Of a stretch of DNA of 64,000 nucleotides, positions 26,901-35,280 are shown one piece after another. The DNA is from Siphonodentalium dalli (taxonomy: Eukaryota; Mollusca; Scaphopoda; Gadilida; Siphonodentaliidae). Each line of letters starts with the position of its first letter. Position 1 is the first letter of the stretch. Where the stretch lies: the NCBI GenBank assembly GCA_032622095.1, contig CP136069.1:124949450-125013449 (forward strand), given 5' to 3'. The position numbers were made by a program, and so were the translations under genes. Below the pieces are notes generated by a model. The model saw nothing but the letters and a program-made list of their open reading frames with translations, ran no database searches and was not told the DNA's origin.

Positions 26901-28615
26901 ATACAAGCCTTGAAATATTGTGTCTGTCGTTTGCAGAATGAGATCCACAGAGGGTGAATTTAGTTACATTATCCCGCGCTGTGGGCTAGGATCACCAAAT
27001 TAACCATCTGGGAACCTCATTCTGGACATTCTGCTGAGGCATCAACTGCTATGGGAGACATAATTATGATCAGATCGAAGTTTTGATATTAAGATAACCT
27101 GAACTTTTACAGAAGACATCTTCGACTCAAATGAAATATTTCGTTTTGAAGAAAAAAATGGGACATATTATGTTATTGGTCCGTCGGGGTGTGCGTATGT
27201 CTAGTCGTCTGTCCGCGCGTCCGTAATTCACTGACTAGAATGTGAGCTAACTGAGCTTACTAGCCCAAAATACAGGTAAAGTTCGAATTTGGGTTCCGCA
27301 CGCCAATTTTCACTAGAGTTATGGCCCTTTGTTGAAATTACCACGATCCGCATAGGCCTATATATATATTTTGGCTCGCCCTAGCGATGCTCTTTTTATA
27401 TACATTATCGATATTAGATCGTTGTTATTACTGGGAATATATTTAAATTGGGGTACATTCTCCCTTTATAATATATGTATTATTTAAATATAATAATAGA
27501 ACATACCAATCAAAAACATGATTCTTTAGGGTGTTATGGTTTATTATTACCACTTTAGAGGGCGTTCTATAGTAGATTAACAGAATTTTGCCCTCATGAT
27601 AAGAATGCATAATTTTGAGGCGAAGTTGACCGGAAGCTTGCGGCGGGCGTTAACGAATTACGCTTTGTTTCATTAACGCCCACCACCCGCTCCCGGTTGT
27701 CACAGATCACACACGAGACTAGAGTGGCAATACTAGTAATAACATGGTTTTGTCCGGCGTCATGGTTTATTAACGGCCCTCCAGGAATGATTAACAGCCC
27801 TCGGGCCTATTAGCGGCCATCTATACTGCGTCTCGGTCCTCTAATAGGCACTCGGGCTGTTAATCATTCCTGTCGGGCCGTTAATAAACCACAACGCCTT
27901 CAAAAATCATTTATTGGTATATTGACGGTCCGATAGAAATGATTAATAATTTAATAGCCCGATGGCATATTAGGTTATTATTACCACTCCGTCCTCGTGT
28001 GATAACGTGACCATTGAACTAACCGGAAGCGGGTGGCGGACGTTAATGGAAACAAAGCTTCGCTAACGCCCGCCGCCCGCTTCCGGTCAACTTTGCCTGA
28101 ATTAAAGTATGGAATCTTATTGTGCGGGTAAAATGTTGTTAATATAGCAGAGAACGCCCTCTAAAGTGGTATTGCTAGATGGTATTAAAATATACCAATT
28201 TATGTTTCATATAAACAGAGTTATTTTGTCGTTTTCAGTGTCCATATTACCTTACCTTGTGGCCATTCCGGCAGGATTAATTATCTTGGCCATCATCGGG
28301 ATCTGCATATATTACCGAAAATTCCGGAAGCAGGATGATATCATAATGAATGCGAGGGAGTCACGGGAACGGAAGAACCGAAAACACAGCGAGCACAATA
28401 ATGTGTACTTGGGTCCAGTGGAAAGTGTGTACGCCGAGGCAAAGGACGTTCCGGAGGTGTATAACGAGATCGATGACAGCAGAGTGTATACTGACTCACA
28501 ATTACGCGCAAAATCTGCGCCCAATCCTTATTTAGAATTGACTGATAATGGCCCAACACCAAGTGCGCAAGTCAACGGTGGATATCTTGAGTTAATAGAT
28601 GTTCCGCGAGTTTAA
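17590..28615 (+). CDS. MAM-domain single-pass membrane receptor (3' part, five exons)
   Basis: Five exons join without a frame conflict: 17590-17751, 21489-21736, 24130-24220, 25814-25939 and 28239-28615. They give about 334 residues after an unseen upstream part. Intron phases between them are 1, 0, 1 and 1, and a phase 1 intron precedes the first. The product has an extracellular MAM fold (beginning CNFENGMCGW, ending VDDISLHPNPC), a Thr/Ser-rich stalk, one hydrophobic helix with a basic stop-transfer RKFRK, and a tail with six tyrosine motifs. MAM domains mediate adhesion or receptor dimerisation. The tail suggests tyrosine phosphorylation and SH2/PTB recruitment, but no kinase or phosphatase domain is present. 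The signal peptide and earlier exons were not found, so the full architecture is unknown. Confidence 0.8.
18880..19200 (-). repeat. R5 repeat, inverted copy within intron 1
   Basis: It carries the inverse of the 1180-1585 repeat, with AACAATAGGTTGAAAATGTT, a poly-G run at 19018-19028 and TCAGTTGGATATTTTCCAAC. It lies directly upstream of the decayed gene at 19219 and may mark where that gene was cut. Confidence 0.6.
19219..20562 (+). pseudogene. Decayed TE-associated gene with GGLTRGR motif and Cys-rich C terminus
   Basis: The remnant starts at MLSGKAFSRALRCHFLVDGA and hits an in-frame stop at about 19330. It then runs open (19457-20090) through LLQYMESLEMLTDFIRAERT, the HYAKCC segment, a VIEQIMTRSIKSRGGLTRGR block and a WVYDE segment. 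Around 20095-20160 the matching frame shifts: another frame holds DHLRYAKFMTMVSSG and then PEILLKFIRC, followed by a Cys-rich end (CGRNQCSCRKKRLKC, ACGDCRG) to about 20555. I recognise this block order from large multicopy genes of unknown function in mollusc, cnidarian and lancelet genomes. This copy has frameshifts and stops, lacks the usual long N-terminal part and lies in an intron, so it should be non-functional. Confidence 0.7.
21030..21145 (-). repeat. R1 fragment
   Basis: It contains CTATTTCTTCGGCTTCGAGG, TTTGAGACGAGGAACACAC and ATCAAAGCTCAGA, matching the R1 interior. The outer ends are missing. Confidence 0.5.
21228..21338 (+). repeat. (GA)n microsatellite
   Basis: A nearly pure purine GAGA tract, with a few GGG interruptions, lies about 150 bp before the second MAM exon. 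The Leu/Ser-rich minus-strand frame over it is an artefact. Confidence 0.9.
21489..21736 (+). CDS. MAM receptor exon: central MAM domain
   Basis: The acceptor is AATTGTAG and the donor is ACTCAG|GTCAGT. The exon is 248 bp and passes from phase 1 to phase 0. Joining it to the previous exon completes an Asn codon. It encodes YYINTPVGVYGEFILYSP, then CLTLWYNMHG with a central MAM cysteine, and WICEMLDVPV. The L.FWY.M.G block is a MAM landmark. Confidence 0.8.
22190..22452 (+). repeat. (GATGAT)n-rich microsatellite
   Basis: A degenerate GAT/GAC trinucleotide tract within intron 2. Both strands give long artefactual frames (Met/Asp on plus, His on minus). Confidence 0.9.
22455..22582 (+). repeat. 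GGTCCGGTCC island, left
   Basis: Dense GGACCGG/CCGGTCC words in both orientations, including CTTGGGTGGTCCGGTCC and ACCGGTCCAACACGGTCC. The island directly abuts the GAT tract on its left. A partner in mirrored arrangement lies at 23305-23440. Confidence 0.8.
22583..23304. other. Intronic AT-rich DNA between two GGTCCG islands
   Basis: No gene or second-copy repeat was seen. It is notable only for being bracketed by mirrored GAT + GGTCCG modules. Confidence 0.45.
23305..23520 (+). repeat. GGTCCG island, right, followed by GAT/GAC tract
   Basis: Positions 23305-23440 are dense in GGACCGGACC and GGTCCGGTCC words. Positions 23441-23520 are a GATGATGACGACG-type tract. The order is the mirror image of 22190-22582. 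Confidence 0.8.
23917..23994 (+). repeat. (GAT)n(GGT)n microsatellite
   Basis: About 14 GAT units followed by about 10 GGT units in intron 2. The Asp-run and His-run frames are artefacts. Confidence 0.95.
24130..24220 (+). CDS. MAM receptor exon: C-terminal MAM segment
   Basis: The acceptor is TTTTTATAG and the donor is AAAACA|GTGAGT. The exon is 91 bp, phase 0 to phase 1. It encodes IVLSVDVAQPTMTEVAVDDI and then SLHPNPC, the typical final MAM strand (a hydrophobic run, then VDDI.L and the last cysteine). Confidence 0.8.
24221..25813. other. Intron 3 of the MAM gene
   Basis: It contains a CCGTCTGTCCATCCG/GTCTGTATGTCAG repeat tail (about 24345-24430) and an AT-rich stretch rich in TTTTGTGATATC/GATATCA words (25070-25280). 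No gene was seen; the 123- and 98-codon frames lack support. Confidence 0.45.
25814..25939 (+). CDS. MAM receptor exon: Thr/Ser-rich stalk
   Basis: The acceptor is AAAAAACAG and the donor is GATAC|GTAAGC. The exon is 126 bp, phase 1 to phase 1, so it could be skipped without a frame change. It encodes CSGRLPPVKSTQTTVHVSQT followed by TNGVTLSSTTSEP, a likely O-glycosylated juxtamembrane stalk. Confidence 0.7.
25953..26575. mobile_element. R1 copy with ~210 bp inverted arms
   Basis: The left arm (from CTCAATCCGATTAGACGGTC) and the right arm (to GACCGTCTGATCGGATTGAG) are inverse over about 210 bp, including AAAATACGC...TTCAG, TTATCAGAATCGGTTAATTG and ATATGGCCGTATT. A short palindrome (GATTATGCATCTTTAAAGAT) lies at about 26178. 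This is the clearest fold-back member of R1. It abuts the TTAA of the next element. Confidence 0.75.
26572..26867. mobile_element. piggyBac-like MITE of a second subfamily
   Basis: Bounded by TTAA, with ends CCCTTTCGTGACAG and the inverse CAGTCATGAAAGG. The interior carries AAGAGAATGCACTGGC and CCAATGCATTC motifs like those of the 4078 and 9430 elements, so the families are related. It used the terminal TTAA of the adjacent R1 copy as its target. Confidence 0.7.
27170..27340 (-). repeat. Interspersed repeat with GGGCCATAACTC, opposite orientation
   Basis: The plus strand shows CGTCTGTCCGCGCGTCCG and GAGTTATGGCCCTTTGTTG, the inverse of the 3716-3915 layout. It is strongly diverged. Confidence 0.5.
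27548..28171. mobile_element. Nested inverted-repeat element in the last MAM intron
   Basis: The ends TACCACTTTAGAGGGCGTTC and the inverse GAACGCCCTCTAAAGTGGTA are perfect. Inner arms share AAGTTGACCGGAAGC, GCGTTAACG-type and CGGGTGG...CGG blocks. The centre (27766-27893) is itself a hairpin. A TA dinucleotide at each end would fit a Tc1/mariner-type site, but no transposase is present. The right end lies 67 bp before exon 5, so the element covers the likely branch-point region. Confidence 0.75.
27766..27893. repeat. Long hairpin, arms ~50-55 bp
   Basis: The left arm (GGTTTATTAACGGCCCTCCA; GGAATGATTAACAGCCC; TCGGGCCTATTAG) and right arm (CTAATAGGCACTCGGGC; TGTTAATCATTCC; GGGCCGTTAATAAACC) are nearly perfectly inverse around a short loop. 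The motif partly recurs at 27920-27975. Confidence 0.8.
28239..28615 (+). CDS. MAM receptor last exon: transmembrane helix and tyrosine-rich tail
   Basis: The acceptor is GTCGTTTTCAG and the stop is TAA. A helix (YLVAIPAGLIILAIIGICIY) is followed by a basic RKFRKQ anchor and then about 95 tail residues. Tyrosine motifs are VYLGPV, VYAEAK, VYNEI, VYTDSQL, PYLEL and GYLELIDV. YLEL and YNEI resemble SH2-binding or ITIM/ITAM-like half sites. The two YLEL repeats suggest paired docking sites. The carboxy end is VPRV. Confidence 0.8.
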
Positions 28616-29330
28616 GAAGCCAATACTTTCTACTAAATAGCCTATACTCTCGTGACGATAAACAATTCCTCCAAAAGTTATGAGTTCAATAACGTATGTC
28701 ACGCTTTTTTTTTCAGCACCTCTTTTTCGTTTTAACAATATTGTAGAATCAAGCTTCCCAAGGGTATGTGCCTTACTCCACAACCCCCTTAGGAAATGTT
28801 CAGATAATAAGATTAAAAATGATTCATTTGTTGAACTAATTATTTGAACATTTACCACCAATGGATATGAATCCTTCTGCAATTGTATTATATGTCCGGC
28901 TGTCTGTCGTCTGCTCATATTTCCTGAACATACCTCCAGATGAATAATATACCAGTCCAATTTATATGTTTACAACTGAATGGGAGAATCCATTAAGTAA
29001 AGGAATTAAGGGTTATAACCCATTGATTGAATAAAAATCAATACGAATCTAAAGCGTCATTTTGGAATATCATTTTGTTTGTTTGTTAGATTCTGTCGTC
29101 ACCACTGTGTTGACTAATATCCCTGAGATGATTATAAGCCTCTTGTGTTGGTCCTCTGCATGGCACCCCTCCCATGAATCATGAATACCAGTTAACAGAG
29201 GGGGTGAATCCCGCGTATACCGTTTAAGAAAATATATTCATGGTTAATTATTTCACACCAATGTGATAATTTTCACACTTAAATTTAGCTGAAGTGATCT
29301 CCTTAACTTCAACATATCAATATGTATGAT
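28616..29330. other. 3' flank of the MAM gene
   Basis: Contains the presumed 3' untranslated region. ATTGAATAAAAATC at about 29028 includes an AATAAA-type polyadenylation signal. No further gene was seen. Confidence 0.4.
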
Positions 29331-29344
29331 ACTGAATGAGTGAG

Positions 29345-29535
29345 ATCACCGAGTCGCTACCATATCCATCCAGCCCCCACTCCGCGGTTTAAGTGCTACA
29401 GGTCGTTCCATATATTGAATTCATGAATATCCAAAAGCTCCATATATGGAATGCTACTCCAGAACTTTGACCTGTAGCACTAAATGCGCGGAACGGGTAT
29501 GTATGAATCCAATATGGTAGCGACTCAGTGATATC
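29345..29535. mobile_element. GAGTCGC MITE, copy 1
   Basis: An inverted-repeat element with outer arms CACCGAGTCGCTACCATAT and the inverse ATATGGTAGCGACTCAGTG. Inner arms contain TTTAAGTGCTACAGGTCG-like and AACTTTGACCTGTAGCAC. Close relatives are at 36448-36645 and 42828-43025. Non-coding. Confidence 0.7.
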
Positions 29536-29940
29536 GCTTATATATGAGACTGAATTGCATCATAATATGCCAGTCTGGCTAATAAATAATCCAAATGTCA
29601 ACTGTGATGCAATAGAAGCTGTGTATATATACCAGCCTTGTTGTTGAATCCTGAATGCCGGTTAAAATGGTCATATTAATCCCGAGTACAAGTTAACAGA
29701 GGGATGCGAATTCAGCACTTCAAAATCACCCGCATTGATCCCGCGCACAGAAGGGGGTGAGTTTGATGGGGGTGGTGACACCCTCATTATATCTGCTGTT
29801 GTATCAATAATAATGTAATGCTGAATTTAGAATTTAGAATAGCTCATTGTTCACACAGGAATGAGAGATGGATTATGTCCAAATAAAATATTTATATCAC
29901 AATAAAATGAAATGAAATTTAATGAGTTTGTGGACAACGC

Positions 29941-30830
29941 TTAAAGGTATTCAATCCGATTCGATGGTCCCCATATAATCAGAGGTAGCGGGGTAATGTC
30001 TCAAATCGACTCCACCCACCTGCCACCCACCCCGCATTTGCAATTTGACATATATCAAGATGTTCCACCCACTGTCTGTTCTAGAAACCACCCGAAAGAG
30101 ACCCGGTAATTAGTTGAATATAGCGTACCAATTCGGAGCTGAAGGTCGAGTATAGCTCTTGCGACATTACCCCTACCATAATCAGATTCCAACAACAACA
30201 ACATTTTTTAGAAATGCCGCTTCAATTATCAGAATCGATTAATTGTCCAAAAATAATGCTAACAACTGTCAATTATAGTATAAAATTGCCCGAAACGTGT
30301 TATTTATCAATATGTTGTTCAACGAAATTTGGCCTTATATATAACAGAAAGCCTCTTGATTTTAGAGTTACACATCTTCATCCTCAATTTTGTCCGAAAC
30401 CGTCGGTTCGACGACTTTTAACTTGGACTCGTTCCTAGCGCCCAGCCGCCTCTAAGCTGAGGCGTTGCAGTTCCGACATGGAGCGTTACCAATCGCAACT
30501 TCTCGGGTATCGTTCTTGCAGTAAATTATTTGCGTACGGAAATCACCGAGGTTTGCCGATTGGTAGCGTTACGTCGTGGAGTTGGAAGGAACAGTGAGCG
30601 GAGTGCTTGAGCCAGGTACGAGACTACTTTTTACTGGGCCACGAATAAATCTCGATGGTGAAAAATAATAGGTTTCAAACATCGATATTGAATAACTCGA
30701 TTCGAGCTTCGGTGGGCAGGTTCCTCGAATCAAGTAGTTTTTACCCCCGAATCCAAATAAATAGTAATTGAGGGGCGCTTAATGGGATTATGCATCTTTA
30801 AAGGCCCACTTAAGTTTCGAGTCACCGATT
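29941..30830. mobile_element. R1 copy carrying two nested insertions
   Basis: The R1 left end (TTAAAGGTATTCAATCCGAT) and interior are interrupted twice. The first insertion (about 29994-30172) has ends GGTAGCGGGGTAATGTC and the inverse GACATTACCCCTACC, flanked by the 8-9 bp direct repeat ATAATCAG. The second (about 30430-30612) begins TTGGACTCGTTCCTAGCGCC and ends near GAGCCAGGTACGAGACTA, with CTTTTAAC/CTTTTTAC at its flanks, like a hAT-type MITE. Confidence 0.65.
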
Positions 30831-31240
30831 ATTTTGTATAGTTCCTTGATATACGTTTTTATTAACAATCTATAACATAAAATATAATTAAAATACTGTA
30901 ATTCATCACCATTAAATTTTGGAGAGTCTGCGTCTCAGAAGGTGCCTATAGAGTAATAGGAAATAGCTGAAATCATAGAAACATTTCCCCCTCTCGCTCC
31001 CAGAATGCAACATAATTCAAACTAAGATATAGAGTTATTCCCCTTCCATTGACAATTATAGACTTTGCAGCACAAACCAGATGAAACTTAAGAATAACAA
31101 CACGTCGGTACCCCAACACAAACAACATGTTCAAAGTTTATTACACCGGATAAGTTGATAATACAAAGTTTCGCAGCTTCCTCTTTCAAGTGTTATATAA
31201 TATGGAATATATTTTATATAATGTGATCTGGGTGTGATGA
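30831..31240. other. Intergenic DNA, nothing recognised
   Basis: No gene, RNA or repeat with a second copy was identified. Confidence 0.4.
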
Positions 31241-31249
31241 TATCGCCCC

Positions 31250-31990
31250 AGTTATAATTAGCATAAGCTGACGTAACGAAAAAGTACATGACCTATTTGT
31301 TCTGCAGTACCCCAGTTGGGGGGTAATTAGCATAATGAACGTATTAGCGTATGAGGTCACCTATGTGTTCTGCTGTATTCCCGTTGGGGATAATTAGCAT
31401 AATCCGAGATCACTAAAAAGTACACGACCTATTCTGCAGTACTCCAGTTGGGGGATAATTAGCATAATCTGAGGTCACGAAAAGTACATGACCTAATTAT
31501 ATGTTCGTGTATTATCGTGCATAATCTGAGGTCACGAAATGTACATGACCTAATATGTTCGTGTATTACGTGATGACCCCGCTGAACGATGTCACTCCCT
31601 ATGAACGGTATATTATCTATATGTATATCACGTGATGACCTCGCTGAACGAGGGGTAGCTTCAGCCTTGAATATTAAAGGGAGACAATGTGCACGCGTAT
31701 GAGGTCACCTATTTGTTCTGCTGTATTCCCGTTGGGGATAATTAGCATAATCGAGATCACGAAAAAGTACACGACCTATTCTGCAGTACTCCAGTTGGGG
31801 GATAATTAGCATAATCTGAGGTCACGAAAAGTACATGACCTAATTATATGTTCGTGTATTTCGTGATGACCCCACTGAACGATGTCGCTCCCTATGAACG
31901 GTGTATTATCTACATGTATATCACGTGATGACCTCGCTGAACGATGGGTAGCTTCCGCCCTGAATATTAAATAGAGACAATGCGCTCGCG
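31250..31990 (+). repeat. Tandem array, ~345 bp higher-order unit
   Basis: Two higher-order copies (about 31345-31690 and 31695-31985) share GCGTATGAGGTCACCTAT, CCCGTTGGGGATAATTAGCA and ATCACGTGATGACCTCGCTG. Within each, 60-85 bp sub-units containing GGTCACGAAAAGTACATGAC repeat. The structure is satellite-like and lacks the short identical repeat plus unique spacer layout of CRISPR. Confidence 0.8.
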
Positions 31991-32235
31991 ATGTTAAAAA
32001 GAGGACACTCTCGGTATGTGAATTTTAAAGGGACACGAGGCGCTCTGTGTGAATGTTGAGGGGATGTGATGCAATCTCGGCGCGTGAATGTTAAAGTGAC
32101 ACGAGGTAATCTCGATGTGTGAATATTAATGGGAGACAATGCGCTAGCAATGCATGTTAAAGGGACGTGATGCAATCTCGGTGTATGAATATTAAAGGCA
32201 CACAATGCACTCTAAAGCGACAGGCTACACTCACT
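31991..32235 (+). repeat. Degenerate minisatellite, ~40-50 bp unit
   Basis: GAATGTTAAAGGGAC and TGATGCAATCTCGG phrases recur about six times with heavy divergence. The 94-codon minus frame is a repeat artefact. Confidence 0.65.
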
Positions 32236-32433
32236 GTGGATGAATGTTAAAGGGACCCCCGTCACTCGAACTTTCAATATTAAAAAAAAAAAAAACAATT
32301 CAAAACTTCGAAAACTTAAAAAAAATTAACAAAATTAAAAAAAAAAAATCAAATTTTTCAAAAATTAAAATTAAAATTTTTTCAAAAATTAAAATTAAAT
32401 AAACTTCAATTATTTCAAGAATTAAGCATAAAT

Positions 32434-32760
32434 TTATTTATTTATTTTTAGGAGTTTCTTGAATTTTCTCATTGCTTCATCCGAAGCCCATTCATTATAA
32501 TATCCGAGTTTGGTCAGCTTGAGCATTTTCCTCATGATAGTGTTATGTATGGGGGATGTTTTCAAGCGATGCTGGTATTCTATCAATCGTATGTAACTTT
32601 TGAGAAAGAGTTCAAACTCTGTGTCGCTCCATTCTCGTTGAGCTTTTTCCTCAGCCACTTCTTCCAGCATGCTCTCTTCTTTCATTAGTTGATCAACCTT
32701 ATCTGACCACACTGCCACCGCTGCAACATACTTTTGAATGTGTCCATCTCGTCGACACAT
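32434..32760 (-). CDS. Unassigned small helical protein, probably a gene remnant
   Basis: The frame of 108 codons starts MCRRDGHIQKYVAAVAVW and continues through an acidic/basic helical run (EESMLEEVAEEKAQREWSDT, FELFLKSYIRLIEYQHRL) to a lysine-rich end. Composition is protein-like, unlike the surrounding poly-A DNA. Upstream on the same strand other frames carry acidic runs (DIDSDEDERE, SDSEDDS) broken by stops and frame changes, so the visible ORF may be the 3' part of a decayed gene. I do not recognise a family. No neighbour supports a function. Confidence 0.4.
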   Translation of the reverse strand: MCRRDGHIQKYVAAVAVWSDKVDQLMKEESMLEEVAEEKAQREWSDTEFELFLKSYIRLIEYQHRLKTSPIHNTIMRKMLKLTKLGYYNEWASDEAMRKFKKLLKINK

Positions 32761-33216
32761 TATGCAGCTTTCTTACAGCCGATTGCCGCGCTACTACCGG
32801 CGACGCTATCATCCTCCGAATCTGATATATCGTTTCCCGTTCATCTTCGTCCGAATCTATATCCGTTTCTTGGTCATACGCGGACTACACAGTATCTTCG
32901 TATCAATCAAATATCTCGTTCTTCGACGGTGTTCCTGACATAACTCCGTGTCTACTATTCTTATGTATTTGTAGATTGTAGTTCGTCGATGATATCTCCG
33001 CATAAATGGCACCCGTGCATTATCTCGAATTATGGGAAGAACGACCGTTCTTATATGAGCGAAAAGAGAGAATATGGTGTGGTATTATAAACTCGCCCCG
33101 TTCGTACGTTTATTTTCTTTTAGAGTTATAGTTCTTAGGTAAAACAAAAGGTGCGCACGTGTCCCCGTCCCCTCCTTTTTTAGTCGGGGGGGGGGGGGTT
33201 GTATGGGGGATCGTGC

Positions 33217-33680
33217 ATCGAAAAAAAAACGAGAAAAGAGCAAATCAGCGATAAAGAAGAGGAGAAAAAGATCAAATGAGAAGAGTGGAGAGGGAAAACA
33301 GCAACTGAGCAAATGGGGAGAGGGGAAAGGAGCAAATGAGCAATAGATGAAAAGGGTAAAGAGCAAATGTGCATTCAAGGAGAGGAAAAAAGAACAAATG
33401 AGCAAGAGGGGAGAGGTAAAAAGCATCTGAGCAAAATGGGAGTGGGGAAAAGAGCAAATGAGCAAGAGGGGAGAGTGAAAAGAGCAATTGAGCAAATGGG
33501 GAGAGGGGAAAAGAGCAAATGATCAATAGATGAGAAGGGAAAAGAGCATATACGCATTTGAGGAGAGTTGAAAAGAACAAATGAGCGATAGCGGAGAGGA
33601 GAAAAAAGAGCAAATGAGGAATAGATGAGAAGTGAAAAGAGCAAATTAGCGATATATAAAAAAGAGCAACTGAGCTTATC
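33217..33680 (+). repeat. Purine-rich minisatellite, ~35-60 bp unit
   Basis: Variants of AGAGCAAATGAGCAA followed by GGGGAGAGGGAAAAG repeat about twelve times. The long minus-strand Leu/Phe/Ser-rich frames are artefacts. A poly-G run lies just before it (33187-33198). Confidence 0.85.
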
Positions 33681-34329
33681 TTGCAAATTTTTACTGCAGA
33701 ACTATCTCATGTATTAAACAATTTCTCCTCCAATGGTATCAGAAAACAGTTATATGCTGGTATCTCACTCATCTCATTTGCATCTTTTTCAAAGTCGAGG
33801 TAATGACTAGTTGTAATTTTTTAAAGTGCATACAAAGCGTTGCGATCACCAATATACATGTTTGTACATGTCATGACATCACGAGGTACAAATCTGCGTT
33901 CTACTGGTAGACAATGACCAATTTAGTCATAATAATCTAAACTAAGTTACCAAGCACCTTCTCGTGAATTGTATGCTCCGGTGTTTTTTTTTCGGTTTCC
34001 GGTCAAACTGAGTTGTTGTCCGGTTGGGGTAGATTTGATTTTTCTGGGGGGGGGGGGCAATGGTCAGTGGAAAAAACTGCAGTTTTTGCTGGGTTTTTTT
34101 GGAGGGGGGGGGGTACCCAAACCGAAGAAAACAGTTTTTTTCCACCCTGTGTCTGCAGTTTTTTCCGCCCCCCCCCCGGTCAGGATGGTGTTAATGGCCA
34201 TGAAACGTCACCGGAGTGTATATTTGATGGTTCTAGATACACAGGATGAAGTTACTTCGCATGATCACCTTCAAAATCGATTGAATTTACCTCAATACAA
34301 ACAACCAGTTTTGGCGGTGCAGATGAATG

Positions 34330-35280
34330 TTTATGACGGTGTAGAATGTTGGGTGTCAGACCGGTTTTCCGAAGACCTATTACTACGAAGGCCCACAACT
34401 CCGAAGACCCGATTCTCCGACGGCCCACAATTCCGAAGACCCGATTCTCCGACGGCCCATAACTCCGAAGACCCGATTCTCCGACGGCCCATAACTCCGA
34501 AGATCCGATTCTCCGAAAGCCCATAACTCCGAAGGGCCGATTCTCCGAAGACCTATAACTCCGAAGACCTATAACTCCGAAGGCCCGATTCTCCGACGGC
34601 CCATAACTCCGAAGGTCCGATTCTCCGAAGATCCGATTCTCCGAAGATTTTGTTTTATCGGGGTATTATCGTTTACTAAATAGTGTACAGTCTAGTGGCG
34701 AAGCCAAGGGAATGTGTGGGGGATATATCATGCATATGATATGCCGAAAGCATATCACGAAGGCCTGATTTGGGGAGCGCATACATGGGAGGGGTCGCCC
34801 CCAATCGTTGGTCCGGGGGCTCCCCTGGGCAGGAACACTGTGAATATTTGAATGCCTAGGAGGGATTTCCTGACGTTTACATGACATTTGACACGTTTTT
34901 TGGGGGCGGTCTTCCCTAGGGCCCCATTGACTCCGCCACTGGACTGTACACTATTTAATAAGAGATAAAACATGATCTTCGGAGAATCGGACCTTCGGAG
35001 AATCGGACCTTCGGAGAATCGGCCCTTCGGAGTTATAGACCTTCGAGTTATGGGCGTTCGGAGTTATAGGCCTTCGGAGTTATGGGCTTTCGGAGTTATG
35101 GGTCTTCGGAGTTATGGGATTTCGGAGAATCGGGACTTCGGAGTTATGGGCTTTCGGAGAATCGGGGCGTCGGAGAATCGGACCTTCGGAGAATCGGACC
35201 TTCTGAGTTATGGGTCTTCGGAAAAACGCTACGTAACCAGAATGTTGTCTGGTTACCGCGAATAGCAATAAGTAATGATG
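34330..35280. mobile_element. 951 bp fold-back insertion with tandem-repeat arms
   Basis: X2 and X3 read GCAGATGAATGGGGTAGATG straight through, while X1 has 951 bp between ATGAATG and GGGTAGATG, so it is a clean insertion or excision polymorphism. The arms (about 34365-34660 and 34973-35225) are inverse arrays of CCGATTCTCCGA and CATAACTCCGAAG variants on the left, and CGGAGTTATGGG and TTCGGAGAATCGG variants on the right. The target repeat is at most ATG. This matches fold-back elements with internally repetitive terminal inverted repeats; no transposase is present. Confidence 0.8.
34680..34963. mobile_element. hAT-like MITE nested between the fold-back arms
   Basis: Outer arms TAGTGTACAGTCTAGTGGCG and the inverse CGCCACTGGACTGTACACTA enclose AGCCAAGGG on the left and CCCTAGGGCCCCATTGACTC on the right. 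CAG..GTGGCG.AGCC ends are common in hAT MITEs. Both small ORFs across it are artefacts. Confidence 0.6.

Noticed and set aside
31250-31990. CRISPR-like regular repeats
   Set aside because: Units are long, degenerate and lack unique spacers; the context is animal nuclear DNA.
33085-33686. Leu/Phe/Ser-rich minus-strand frames up to 136 codons
   Set aside because: They are read from a purine-rich minisatellite; several frames are open at once, and none has a domain or a stable start.
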